DNA of 64,000 bases, taken from Selaginella moellendorffii (taxonomy: Eukaryota > Streptophyta > Lycopodiopsida > Selaginellales > Selaginellaceae). The notes under the pieces are model-generated. The model was not told the DNA's origin. It did not search any database and worked only from the letters and a program-made list of their open reading frames with translations. Made by a program: the position numbers and the translations under genes. This document shows positions 12,442 to 22,930 of this stretch, piece by piece (the first letter of the stretch is position 1; each line of letters starts with the position of its first letter). The stretch spans positions 263,117-327,116 of the forward strand of contig NW_003314268.1 in NCBI RefSeq assembly GCF_000143415.4, read 5' to 3'.

Positions 12442-12594
12442 AAGTATCAATTTGAGAAGTTGAGCAATGGCATATGTTGGGACCCGAAGGCGCGCCGAAG
12501 GTAAGCTAATTAGCATGGGTTAGCTAGGTCGACCAGGCGTAAGGAGCTACGCCCGACTCCCTGCGGGGATGTCGAAACCGTAGACGTATTCTAT

Positions 12595-12651
12595 GGAGGT
12601 TGGGTTCAAGTCCCAACCTCCGTAAAGCAAGGCTGGGTTCAAGTCCCGACC
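12595..12651 (+). other. Two tandem tRNA T-arm-like hairpins in the 3' non-coding region
   Basis: The first hairpin (12595-12621) has a perfect 10-bp stem GGAGGTTGGG closing the 7-base loop TTCAAGT. The second (12631-12651) is GGCTGGG-TTCAAGT-CCCGACC, with one mismatch and one G-T pair. Both loops match the T-loop / B-box pattern GGTTCAAGTCC. A related minus-strand element at 62.2 kb keeps both with changed bases. No full tRNA cloverleaf surrounds them. Confidence 0.6.
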
Positions 12652-12786
12652 CCATACTAGGGCGTGGTGAGGGGAGGAGTATAGGGACGCCTATATTCCG
12701 TTGTCATGAGCTCTTGGCCGGGGAGGCTAACTTAGGCACACCGCTAAGTGGGGGGATGCCCCCGGAGACATGGTCAACAAGTCGTA

Positions 12787-12846
12787 GGATAAAAAAAAAA
12801 GAGACGTTCGATGTGGGCATCGAACTTCTTCTATGGGTGGTTGAGT
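12787..12846 (+). other. Polypurine-tract region and small hairpin before the 3' LTR
   Basis: It contains an A10 purine run (12790-12804), a perfect 8-bp hairpin GTTCGATG-TGGG-CATCGAAC (12806-12825), and G-rich TATGGGTGGTTGAG abutting the 3' LTR. The last motif is conserved next to the LTR of the related minus-strand element at about 60710-60722, so it is the better candidate for priming plus-strand synthesis. Confidence 0.5.
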
Positions 12847-13995
12847 TGTAAGGAACCAACTCGCCGAGGTGTCGTAGGCTAAGGGAACCCCGAAAGCATG
12901 ACCAAAATGACAAAGAGTTCATCGGATGGGACCAAGTCAAAGATCGAGTCCAAGACCGACTCTAGGACCGAGTTCGAGATAGAGTCCGGAATCGAGTCCA
13001 AGACCGACTCGGGGACCGAGTTCGAGTCCGAGTTCGAGACCGAGTTCGAGACGGAGTCCGAGATCCGAAATCGGGTCCGAGACCGAGTCCGAAGTCGAGT
13101 CCGAGGTCGGGCTCGAAATCGGGTCCGAGATCGAGTCCGCGATCGAGTCCGAGACCGAATCTGAAGTCGGATCCGAAATCGGATCCGAGATCGAGCCAGA
13201 GACTAAGTCCAAATACTAATACGGGTCAAGGGGTGAAAGCCCAAAGCGTGCGTCCCCCAGGGGGGGGGGGACTGCAGGGGGTTCCAAAAGTATAGTAGGG
13301 ATAGTGAGGTCCAGGAACCAGTTTTGAAGGGACTCTTCAGTTGGGCTTCCAAACCGACTTGAGGTTGGGACTAGGACTAAGGGGCCTTGGGTGGGAGTGA
13401 GCATGGACTTGGCTGGTGCCGGAGGGGCCATCCAAGGAAGTGCTCAAGAGCAACTCCCACTCCCGAAAGGGAAACCGATTGCGGTGCTCCCGGCTCATGT
13501 GGAGTGGTGCCCCACTTGAGTACCATGCGGCTCATTGGTCCTCGCCTTGCCTAGGGGCTTGGGCCTTCCTTCGGGATGGAAGTGGGGGGCGAGAGGTACC
13601 CATACCGGGCCGTTAGGCCACGGTGTTTCGCCCTGGCGTCCCGAAGCAAGTGTTGCACTCAAGACTTGGGATTTAGAGGGTCCCATGATCAAGTCTTGTG
13701 GTACCAAGAGATGTTAGGAACCTGGAAGCTTGGTGTGCTTGACTGCTTGTGCTTGCGGGGAGTGTAGCCGAACCTTAAGTCCAGTCTAACCCGGGGAGGG
13801 GGATTGAGAGTGATTTGGGAATCCGTGGAAGGATGGCTAACACTCCGTTGCTCGTGCAGTGAGTAGCTGAAACCAAGTAGGAGCTGGTACCATAGGCGAG
13901 AACCTTGGCGAGGGAACTTAGCAAAAGCCAAGGCAGTGTTGGACGGATAGACGAGGTAAACTGGCAAATTGGAAAGGAAAAATTTGTGGCTTACA
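12847..13995 (+). repeat. 3' LTR of the chromovirus
   Basis: It is 1149 bp, the same length as the 5' LTR. About 17 substitutions were noted by eye, all transitions, and no net length change. It is followed directly by the GGGGG target-site duplication. Confidence 0.96.
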
Positions 13996-14721
13996 GGGGG
14001 TAGAGGGGATGGATGGGAGTTCAGCCCTGATAATAGAGTGAGGATAAATGAATACAATATTGAAGCGAGGACAAATGATATGGATTGTAGAGTGAGGATG
14101 AGCATAGTGAGTTTGAACAAAATATCTAGCCTAATGTGAAACCCAACAAATGCAATAATGGAGTGAGGCCAAATATAGATGGTAGAGTGAGTAGAAGTAT
14201 AACAAGTCTAAATAAAGTTGGTGCTTCCAAATGTTTTTTCCTTTGAAGGGATAAGGAGGATATGAAGGATAAATGGAGTGAGTTCAATTTTTCATATGCA
14301 ATGCTAAACAAAGATGAAGAGACAAGTTCTACATGTAGTTGTAAGTTTGAGTTAACAACAGTCTCAAAGAATTATCAACGAGTAAACTTAAATATGGGAT
14401 ATATTATTTATTGCAATGGAATTTCATGGATTACAATGGTTCTTGAAGTTCTTTGCTTTGGTTCAAAGTTATGGTTTAAGATTAGTTTAAGCATTTGGCA
14501 TTTATACACAAAAGTATAATTGGTTCATTAGGATTTTATAAATGACTAATACTTATACCTTAGCTTTGGGTTTTGTTTCAATCATGGTTGTTAGCAATTT
14601 TATTGGTGGTTTTATGGGAGTTTTAGATTCTTGTGATAATTTATAATTGTCCAATAGAAGCTCCAGATGTTCCACCTGACTTATTGCCATCAACTTTTTT
14701 ATCTTTTGGAGGGGAGGATAG
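13996..14721. other. 3' interior of the old AT-rich element
   Basis: This is the continuation of the target after the chromovirus insertion. It starts GGGGGTAGAGGGG and has no recognised gene. It ends in the purine tract TTTGGAGGGGAGGATAG next to the repeat at 14722. Confidence 0.5.
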
Positions 14722-14870
14722 TGTAAGGTTTATAAATATATATATGTATATCTATGTATTACCCTTAATTATAATACTATAGCATATGAACCATTCATTT
14801 AGGATTAAATCTGGTCCATTCATTCTTGTAGAAGTCTAAACCCCAATTAATATGCCTATTCCTATATCTT
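14722..14870 (+). repeat. Right LTR-like repeat of the old AT-rich element
   Basis: It is the partner of 4970-5130 and starts TGTAAGG. The end is not clear. Confidence 0.5.
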
Positions 14871-15815
14871 GGGAAAGAGCTTTACAAACTCACAATTAGA
14901 ATTTAGTATTTATTTATGTTGACCCCAATGCTTTCTTTTTGCACTGCCTAGTTGTTCTAGCTAAGTGTGGGAGGGTTGAAATGCAATCACTATTTACTAG
15001 TTAGGAAAAATCTGACTATGTTTTAACTAGGATCTAGTACTTAAAATATTTATATTTTAGCATTTACTTTTTACCAGAGCTATCAAAAGTATGATTGGAC
15101 ATAGTCATATGTATATATATGAGTAGGATATATATAAAAAACAATTCTACCTAGCATGATTATAATTATAATTGCATGCAAAAGTAGATGCCCACAAACA
15201 AAAGTTTCCACACACATATTAAAACAATTCTAACTTGAGTGTCTCAAACATATTTAAATATTCATGTGAATAATTTTATTAATTAGATTTTAAACACTTG
15301 CTTAATTAGTAATTAGAAGTGGGCTGGAAGAAGCCCATTGTTTGCTGTGTCTTCACTGCATTGCCACCACCTAAGAAAGACAAATAAAGTGCACCTAAAT
15401 ATTGAGCAAGACATGTGTTGCAATTTAACTTTTATCTGCAATAGTAGCCTGTTGATTTTAAGATGCCACACTAGATTGTTTTGATGTGTAGACACGTTTA
15501 ATGTTTTGAAACTAGGAACATTTGAAAGGAATAACCTAATGCTAAAGAAGTCCTATCAACCTCCTATAGCTGAGGTAGATGAGAAAGAGTTTTTTTCTTT
15601 GTAACTTTACACTATCAAAGAGACATATGGCTCTAAAACATTTGGGAGGAATCTCTCAAACATAACTTTGGACTTCAATTTGCAATAAAGAAGCTTCATA
15701 AATTTGGAAAATACAAGTAAGATTTTTATAATTTTCTAATTGATCTCTCATGCTTTACTTAAATAGGTTGAGAAAGTTCATTATTCAAGACTCATAGAAG
15801 AAGTGTGCATCCCTA
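14871..15815. other. AT-rich stretch without recognised gene
   Basis: I saw no coding, RNA or structured element. Short ORFs only. Confidence 0.4.
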
Positions 15816-16256
15816 ATGAAGAAGTAAATATTTTATCTTGTATATCTTCTTAAGTAGAGTAAAAGAAAGAAGCTTAAGCAAAATTGAGTTATGCCTAATC
15901 TTAGGCATCCAAAAAAGAAAGATTCAACATAAGCAACACTCATTATGGACAAGTATAAAACAATTAAAAACAGTTATAAAATTATGTAATATATAAGTAG
16001 CACTTAGATATATTGAAAAACAAGCCCCACTCATTATTGTATGCATTTATGTTGAATTAACATTTTTTTTTCTTGCCTATATATGTTTGTGCTAAATAGA
16101 GTTGAGAGAATGACATATGTTTATCCTTACTGACACCTTTGGGATTTGAAACTAAGTTATCTTTTATTCTCTTTTTATTCTACTCTTCTTATTCTCTTCT
16201 TTTTCTCTCCTTCTATGTTCTTGTCTCTATTTTTTTATTATTGTTTTATAGGTAGG
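15816..16256 (+). repeat. AT-rich direct repeat X, copy 1 (continues after 21209)
   Basis: It matches 22436-22870 base for base over long stretches: GAAAAACAA-CCCCACTCATTATTGTA, AAATAGAGTTGAGAG, TGTCTCTATTTTTTTAT. It is interrupted at 16257 by the LTR, and the match resumes at 21210 (GCAGGGGCAA). The two copies may be LTRs of a small non-coding element. Original spacing after removing the insertion is about 1.67 kb. Confidence 0.65.
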
Positions 16257-16342
16257 TGTAAGACACAACAAAAAATGTAGATGCTTTTTAGAGAATAAGG
16301 TGTGACTAAACCAGTGCATGAGTTCCACAAGATGGTGTTATT

Positions 16343-16446
16343 CCCTGGCATGGTGTCAAAGAGTCGCTAAGCTATGCCACCAAGGCATATGCTGTGGCAA
16401 TGGTGTTCCAGGAGAGATTGTTACACAGCGGCATCGAATCAAAAGT
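16343..16446 (-). pseudogene. Captured PPR gene fragment inside an LTR
   Basis: CCTGGCATGGTGTCAAAGAG and TGTTCCAGGAGAGATTGTT, read on the minus strand, match codons near the 3' half of the PPR gene at 46753-48492 (its 47925-48020 region). Identity is about 85 percent by eye, with a small deletion. There is no matching segment at the equivalent place in the LTR at 59218-60707, so it was acquired by this copy. Confidence 0.7.
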
Positions 16447-16848
16447 AGGAGTGGAACTCTAAATGAAGTGTTCAAGAGATGAGCACGAAGCAATCGGTGA
16501 ATGAGTCTTTAAAAAAGGACACAAGAAAGACTGACATATGGCAAATGTTATGACATATAGAAGTGTTAGGAACGAGTTCAAAAAAGAGTCCAAAATGGAG
16601 TTCGAAAAGGAGTTCAACATGAAGTCTAAAATAGAGCCTGATATAGACCCAAGATGGACCCGAGATGGACCCGAGATGGAGTCCAAGATGGAGTCCGAGG
16701 TGGGTCCGAGATAGAGTGTGAAGTCGAGTCTGAGATAGAGTCCGAGGTCAAGTCCAAGATGGACCCAAGATGGAGTCCGAGATGGACCCGAGATGGAGTT
16801 CGAGATGGAGTTTGAGATGGACTTGAGATGGTGAAACGAACAAGAGAG

Positions 16849-17173
16849 TGAACCCTCAACCCTTAATGCGTTATGACCTTAAATCCCACAGGCCATAGAA
16901 TATTCTTGGAATATTCCTATAGTTCGTGCCTCGCTCATGACCCAGCCATATATGGCAGCCTCGAGAAGCTAAACGAGCCTCACATGAAGGGAGTCCAAGG
17001 TAATACGGCCATGGAGAAAAGATGTGCAAACGGCAACACCAACATCGTGACAAATGGTCACGAAAGAAAGAAAGTAATATGGCTTTCTCATATGACAATA
17101 CAGTCATGGAAAACAAGAGAATGAGAATAGAACAAATGGCTCAAATCATATAGCAATACGGCTATAGAACTCA
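16849..17173 (-). repeat. 3' LTR of the degenerate minus-strand chromovirus
   Basis: On the minus strand it begins TGAGTTCTATAGCC directly after the purine tract. It ends in the block shared with 20029-20115. Length is about 325 bp. Confidence 0.6.
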
Positions 17174-17219
17174 ATTCTCCCCTTCCTTAAGAATGTCATC
17201 CAAGTCATAACCAAAACTC

Positions 17220-19990
17220 GGAAATCTTCACGTTATCTTCAGTTTCCCATGTAGCTTAGTCCATGGAATAACCATTCCACTGAACTAACAACTCCTTAGT
17301 TGTTTTCCAGCGTGTTTTCACCAATCTTTAAGCAAGAATATTGGCCAGACCAGCCTTCTCTGCATCAATCTTTGGAACCTAGATGATGGACTGATCCACG
17401 ATATCACTAGAGTGCAAACACGCTTTAAGCTTACTTACATGGAACGTTGGATGAATCTTCGAACTAACTAGCAAGTCCAAAGTGTATGCAAGATCCCCCA
17501 CACGCTGTAAAATTGTCCAAGGCCCACAATACCGTGGAGACAACTTAACACTGCCACCTCCTTTTAGAGACCGTTGTGCATCCGATAGCTTAAGGAAAAC
17601 CTTGTCACCAACTTTGTACTCTTGGTGACGATGATGCTCATCAGCCAATTTTTTGTCTCGCTCTTGAGCTTGCCTCATGTTCAATTTTGCCAACTCAAGC
17701 TTGTCTTGCATATCCTCTAGGAAATCATAAGCATGAGGAACCCGAACAAAAGCCAAATTCAAACTCACAAGAGATCTAGGCTCATAGCCATACATTGCCA
17801 TAAAAGGAGACATGCCAATAGCCGATTGATGAGTGCTATTGTGAGCAAATTGAAGCAAGGCAAATACTTCTCCCATACTCCCTGTTGAGTCAAATTTCCC
17901 ACAAAAGACCTTAGCATATCTTCTAATAGCTGATTCATGCACTCTGTCTGCCCATCAGATTGTGGATGCTCACCATTACTCATGCTCAGCTTAGTCTCTA
18001 GCTTCTCAAAGACCGTTTGCCAAAACTTGGATGTGAACTTGGGATCCTGATCACTCACAATGTCACTCGGCAAACCATAGAGATTGAATAACCGATCTAC
18101 AAACAACTAAGCAAGTTCAGAAGCTTTTATTGTTGTCTTCACAAGGAAGAAGTGAGCCATCTTCGTCAAACGATCCACAACAACCCAAATGGCATCATTT
18201 CCTCGAAAAGTTTTGGGCAAACCAGTGATAAAGTTTATCGAGATGCTATCCCACTTATTCTTGGGTACATGTAAAGGATGATATAGACCAGCAAGCTTCT
18301 AATGATCAACTTTGACCGCCTAGCAGGTCAAACAACCACGTGCGTACTTCTCAACATCTAACTTCATCCCAGGCCAAAAGAAATGCCTCTTCATCAACAT
18401 ATATGTTCTCAATACCCTTGGATGCCCAGCATTTGGCATATCATGACACTCAACCAAAATCCGTTTGATGAGTTTGTCAACATGAGGAACCACTAAACGT
18501 CCCTTCTTTACCAGGATTCCATCTCGTATTTCAAATGACGCAAACTTGTCACCCTTCAAATCCGTAGAGGCGTCCCTCAACAAAACCTTCACACGAATAT
18601 CAGTGATAAAGGAGTTGAAGTCAGCAAACTCCTTAAGCTCATCCAAGAGATCACTGGATAGCTTCACGAACGAGATAAAATTTACCATCTTGGATAGCAT
18701 CAACCACTTTATTGTTACCTCCATGCTTGTATCAAATCTTAATAGACATTTCCTACAGGAACTCTTGCCAACGAGCAAGGCAGCCTCAAAGATTCTTTTG
18801 TCGACTAAAATATTGGAGAGACTAATGGCCTGAATCCACATGGAAGTCCGATCCATATAGATAATATTGCCATTCTCGAGTAGGTCAATTCCGCTACGTG
18901 GAATCAAACTTGTGGCTCATGAATGCAAGAGAATGCCTAATTTGAAGCAATACGGCCCCAAAAGCACTATCACTCACATCATTGCCTATAATTTCCACCA
19001 TATTCACTTTATCATTCATTGACCCCTTCAGAACAATCCTTGCTCTGATGTCTAGCTCTATGGCAACGAAAACAATTGCTCTCTGCTTTGTCTTTCTTTC
19101 GCTGGTCCAAACGAAGTTTTTTAGCCTCACTCCCATCTTCATGCTTTGAGCCACAATGGAATAACGGCTGTTTCTTCCCCGAATATGAAGAATCAACAAG
19201 CTGGTCATCATGTTGACTACTCCGTAGACTATCTCGTTGACTAGAGTTGACTAAGTTGACTAGTGGTTCGGGCGAAAAGATTTGAGCTTTAGTGATAGCA
19301 TTAGTCAATGTTGCTGGAAAATCTTTCTTGACCTTCTGTTGCACATCCACTGAGCTCAAGCCTTTGATGAAACATTACACCTTTAGCAGTTCATTATAGG
19401 TACTCATGAGATTAAGGCAAAGATCACGAAACTTGCGGGCATATGCATCCAAAGACAAAGTCCCCTACCAGATCTCTAACAACTGGTTCACGAGATCAAC
19501 CTCTTCAAAATTCTTGACAAATGAAGTGTGGAAAACTTTCGTCAAATTAGTCCAAGAAGTTGGCTTTGGATTAGCTTTAATGTAGTTCTTCCACCACGAA
19601 GAAGCATGGCCCATAAGCTTCATCACAAAGAAATCTATCTTCACCTTATCTTCACAAGGATTGTGAGACTAACAACTTTCCCATAATTTCAACTAAGAAT
19701 CAACCTTTTGACTATCACAAACATCTGGTGATGATTTCCATTCCATAATGTCATAATCCTTAATGTACCAATGGTAATCATGGACATGAGATCGATTTAA
19801 CCTTTGAGGGTCCATGTGAAGCAAGAAATCTTTAATGAGATTAACAGAATCCTTAACTTCCTTTATGTCGCTCTGAACCTCAGAAATCTAGCATCTTTGC
19901 CGCACAACGACATCATCAAGAGTTTTGTCTTCATCATCATGGCCATCATCACTAACGCCATACTCCTCATCAGGTTCAATATCTTGCTCA
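17220..19990 (-). pseudogene. Gag-Pol remnant lacking protease and reverse transcriptase
   Basis: Gag-like sequence lies at about 19380-19990. A zinc knuckle CFRCHRARHQSKDC lies near 19050-19090. The RNase H start DVSDSAFGAVLLQ (about 18945-18985) follows almost at once, so protease, reverse transcriptase and most of the tether are gone. Downstream are the integrase zinc domain ending FFWPGMKLDVEKYARGCLTC (about 18320-18400), the core with VSDQDPKFTSKFWQ (about 18005-18060), PRYCGPWTILQRVGDLAY (about 17470-17540), and a chromodomain with ELLVQWNGYS and TWETEDN broken by stops (about 17225-17300). Several frame changes and stops are present, so it is a non-autonomous fossil. Confidence 0.82.
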
Positions 19991-20015
19991 CTTGCCATCC
20001 CCAAAAGAACGTGCT

Positions 20016-20115
20016 GCTCCGATACCAATGTAGGCCAACCTCCCAACCCTTAAGGCGTTACGGCCTTAAATCCCAAAGGCTATAGAATATTCTCAGAATA
20101 TTCCTATAGTTTGTG
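20016..20115 (-). repeat. Primer site and truncated 5' LTR of the degenerate chromovirus
   Basis: 20016-20027 is the complement of TGGTATCGGAGC. The LTR begins at 20029 and matches 16849-16930 up to about 20115. There it stops abruptly and GAG-type repeats of the target LTR resume. Confidence 0.65.
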
Positions 20116-21209
20116 TCAGATGGAGCTCAAGATGGAGTCCAAGGTCGAGTTGAGATAGAGACCGAGATCGAGATTGAGACCGAGACCGAGACCAAGTCCG
20201 AGACCGAGACCAAGTGTAAGACCGAGACCGAGTCTGAGACTAAGACCAAGTCCAAGTCCGAGGGTGAAAGCCCAAAGCAATCAACTCCCAAACCCTAGGG
20301 GCTTTGGGAGCTCTAAAAGTATAATAGGGGGAAGACTCCAATAGTACCAGTTTGGCTAGGAAAGGCCAGTGTGACTAAGGAAAACTATACTTATTTGTTA
20401 GGTGATGATATAACCATTGAGGGGTAGTTTAATGAAGTGTTCAAGAGTTAACTCTAGCTCCCCCAAGAGATCGAATGATCAATGCTCTCAATCCAAGTGT
20501 GGGTGGTACTACTTACTTGGATACTTAGTGTGGCTTAACGGAACCTTGCTCTAGCCCCATGGCTAGGGCACCCAAAAGCAAAAGGTGGGAAGATTATTCA
20601 TGAAGCTTGAGTAGGGCTATGGTGTTCTAAAATGTTATCCTAAAATCCTAAATTGTGAAAAAGAAAAAGAATAATTCTTTAGTGTAGTGATTAAAAATAT
20701 GGTCATATGGTGAAGAAGTTCCAAAGGACAGTGGGACTTAATGGTTAGGCTTGGGGGCCTTGACCCAGTAATAGTGTTGGCAAACATAGCTATGGACAAA
20801 AAGGGACTTGGTGGGGACCAAAAAAGGGATATTGGGGAAGACTATTCCCTATGTTTATGGGCATTTTAAGGATGCTAAGGAATGGATCTAGAATGATCAC
20901 TCATGGATAGATAGCTAAGTCTTTGAGAGATGGGATTGTGATGTAAGTGGTGTTGAATCACCGGTATAACAAAGGTGAATGGGCATGGCCTTAGCATAAT
21001 AAATTGATATGTTGGTAGTACATTTGGGTGTCGGTCATGGGATCGGACATGTGGAGCACTTAGACCAAGTGCAAAGGTTGAGTGGCATGAATGCCATTCT
21101 CGAGGCTAACACTGAAATAAGATTTATGGAGGTTCTGAGTAAGACTCCTCTAAGTGGTTGGATGTGTGGTTAAATGACTAAAGTAGAATAAAAATTTTAA
21201 TCTCTTACA

Positions 21210-22435
21210 GCAGGGGCAAAAATGCAAGTATAAGCAAATGAAACCTTACTCATTTTTTATAACCACGGTGGGATAAGTTGTCACTTTTTGGCTTGAAAAA
21301 CAACTGGGAGAAAATCACTTGTGAATTCCAAATATGCCCAACACTAAGAATCACAAGTAGATGTCCTTAGTGATTCCAAAGGCCCTGACCCTAAACAACA
21401 TTAAATGAAAGAGCTCTTTTTGTGATTGTAGTGGCTTAATGCCCAAACAATGCAAGAAAGATAGTTCTCAACCGTCACTAAAGCCACAGAGCATGGGATA
21501 AGTTTGAGATTGAAGTACGGCATATATTGTCAAGAAACTCAAGTTTAAATTGTTTTGCTAGCAATTTCTTGAGAAAAATCCAAAAAAAGAATGAATGGAG
21601 TTTGTTTGATGTGGAAAACACCATCAACTATTTAAGAATTTTTTCCTTTTGAGCAAGTTCTCATTTGGGCTTTTAGAAGACACATTTTTTAGTAGTGTGT
21701 CACAATTTTTTTAGGCATACACAAGTAGAAAAATTGGGCACTTGTAACTCTTGTCTTTGACTCTAATTTAAAGAGAGTTAAAACCAACTTTAGTAAAGAA
21801 CAAATTAGGGAATTATTCACCTAAATCTTATGAGGATTTGACAAAGGCAAAATCATAATTAGAACATTGTATTATCTCAAGGCTTTAATCCAAAGTCCTT
21901 TAGCTTGGACAACTACTCAAATACGGTTTAAAAGTAGATTTGTCCCGAGTTTAAGTTTCCTATGCATATTGCAAAAGCCTATGAGACTCGAATAAGACTC
22001 ACAAGTCGAAAATTCAAAAGTTTTATAAAGGAGCTCACTCAACATATCGAAGGAGGCAATCAATTAGTTGACGAGTTGATACAACCAATAAAAGATAAGG
22101 AAACTACGAAGTATCACATGCAAGTCTTGAGCTACCTAAAGACAATCACCAAGAAAGTGGATGGAGTCATAGGTGAGTAGAATCATTAGCACCACATAAT
22201 TGAAGAGCTCAAGAGCGCAATCCCAACTTCTATATCCACCAATATAGAGCACATTAGCTGTCAAGACCAACACATCACTATACATGATCAAAAGAATCAG
22301 AACATACGTTAAGAACTTGATAATCTACACCAAAGTGTTGAGCTTGTCACTATGAAAACCAAGCTCAACAAATTGAAGCAGGATTTAAAGAATCTGATTG
22401 CATAAAGACAAGCAATAGCTTTGTCATGTGGGAGT
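21210..22435. other. AT-rich interior between the copies of repeat X
   Basis: No recognised gene. A 72-codon ORF at 21962-22180 (charged, helical composition) has no motif that I know. If repeat X is an LTR, this is the element's non-coding interior. Confidence 0.4.
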
Positions 22436-22870
22436 GATGAAAAAGTAAATGTTTTATCTTATATATTTCCCAAGTAGAGCAGTTTAGGCAAAATGAAGTT
22501 ATGCTTAAACTTAGAATAAAAGACTCGACTTAAGAAATACTTGTCATAAATAAACCTGAAATTGTTAAGAATGATTATAAAATCATATAGTATATAAATA
22601 ACACTTACATGTGTTGAAAAACAACCCCCACTCATTATTGTATACATTTGCATTAAATTAGCCATTTTTTCTCCCACTTATGACTGTTTGTGCAAAATAG
22701 AGTTGAGAGTGATATATATCTATCCTTACTCATGCTTTTGGGGTTTGAGGTTGAGTTCTCTTCTATTCTTTTTTTATTTTTCTTTTCTTTTTTATGTTTT
22801 TGTCTCTATTTTTTTATCACTATTTTGCAGGTAGGGGCAAGAACGGGAGTATTTGCAAAAAAAGCTTTAC
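22436..22870 (+). repeat. AT-rich direct repeat X, copy 2
   Basis: This is the uninterrupted copy of 15816-16256 plus 21210-21251. It shows the empty site GGTAGGGGCAAG that corresponds to the LTR insertion point in copy 1. Confidence 0.65.
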
Positions 22871-22907
22871 TCAATCTCAACATTAATTGAGTTTATATAT
22901 ATCTATG

Positions 22908-22930
22908 TGTGTGTGTGTGTGTGTGTGTAT
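22908..22930. repeat. (GT)n microsatellite
   Basis: It has about ten uninterrupted GT units. The flanking sequence to 23257 is AT-rich without a recognised gene. Confidence 0.85.

Larger units (their letters stand above)
6461..13995 (+). mobile_element. Near-intact Ty3/gypsy chromovirus LTR retrotransposon
   Basis: This is a complete 7535-bp element: 5' LTR 6461-7609, primer binding site at 7613, one gag-pol frame 7669-12441 with two introns, a structured 3' non-coding region, and 3' LTR 12847-13995. Both LTRs are 1149 bp, start TGTAAGG and end CTTACA. The flanking target-site duplication is GGGGG (6456-6460 and 13996-14000). The integrase ends in a GPY/F module and a chromodomain, which places the element in the chromovirus branch of Ty3/gypsy. 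The two LTRs differ at about 17 sites by eye (about 1.5 percent), so the insertion is fairly young. It lies inside an older LTR element. Confidence 0.96.
4970..14870 (+). mobile_element. Old AT-rich LTR element, split by a younger chromovirus
   Basis: Two direct repeats, 4970-~5130 and 14722-~14870, share TGTAA-GTTT-TAAATATATATATG, an ATTATAAT-CTATAG-ATATG block and a CCCCAATTA block. They behave like short decayed LTRs. A purine tract at 14706-14721 sits directly before the second copy, as a polypurine tract should. Removing the younger element (6461-13995) leaves an interior of about 2 kb. It is AT-rich, with stops in all frames and no gag or pol motif seen, so it resembles a non-coding (LARD/TRIM-like) element. 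The strand is inferred from the tract. The 3' ends of the LTRs and the target-site duplication could not be fixed. Confidence 0.55.
16849..20115 (-). mobile_element. Degenerate, internally deleted Ty3/gypsy chromovirus
   Basis: It is read on the minus strand. The 5' LTR remnant is 20029-20115 (only about 87 bp left). The primer site TGGTATCGGAGC is at 20016-20027, followed by gag, zinc knuckle, RNase H start, integrase and a chromodomain remnant. A purine tract is complementary to 17174-17190, and the 3' LTR is about 16849-17173. Protease and reverse transcriptase are absent. Stops occur throughout. The LTRs share an A-T rich block including CATAGAATATTCTTGGAATATT-like sequence. Confidence 0.8.
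16257..21209 (+). mobile_element. Solo-LTR-like copy of the GAGTCC-repeat LTR family, itself interrupted
   Basis: The LTR starts TGTAAGACACAAC at 16257 and ends CTCTTACA at 21209. The near-duplicate flanks GTAGG (16252-16256) and GCAGG (21210-21214) fit a target-site duplication with one change. The uninterrupted locus is visible in repeat X copy 2. Its sequence parallels the minus-strand LTR at 59218-60707: start, GGAGTGGAACTC block, GAG-rich repeat, GTGAAAGCCCAAAGC block, and tail. A minus-strand chromovirus (16849-20115) splits it inside the GAG repeat. A PPR gene fragment lies near its start. Confidence 0.65.

Noticed and set aside
12595-12651. A tRNA gene in the retrotransposon
   Set aside because: Only T-arm-like hairpins are present; no D arm, anticodon arm or acceptor pairing could be built around them.
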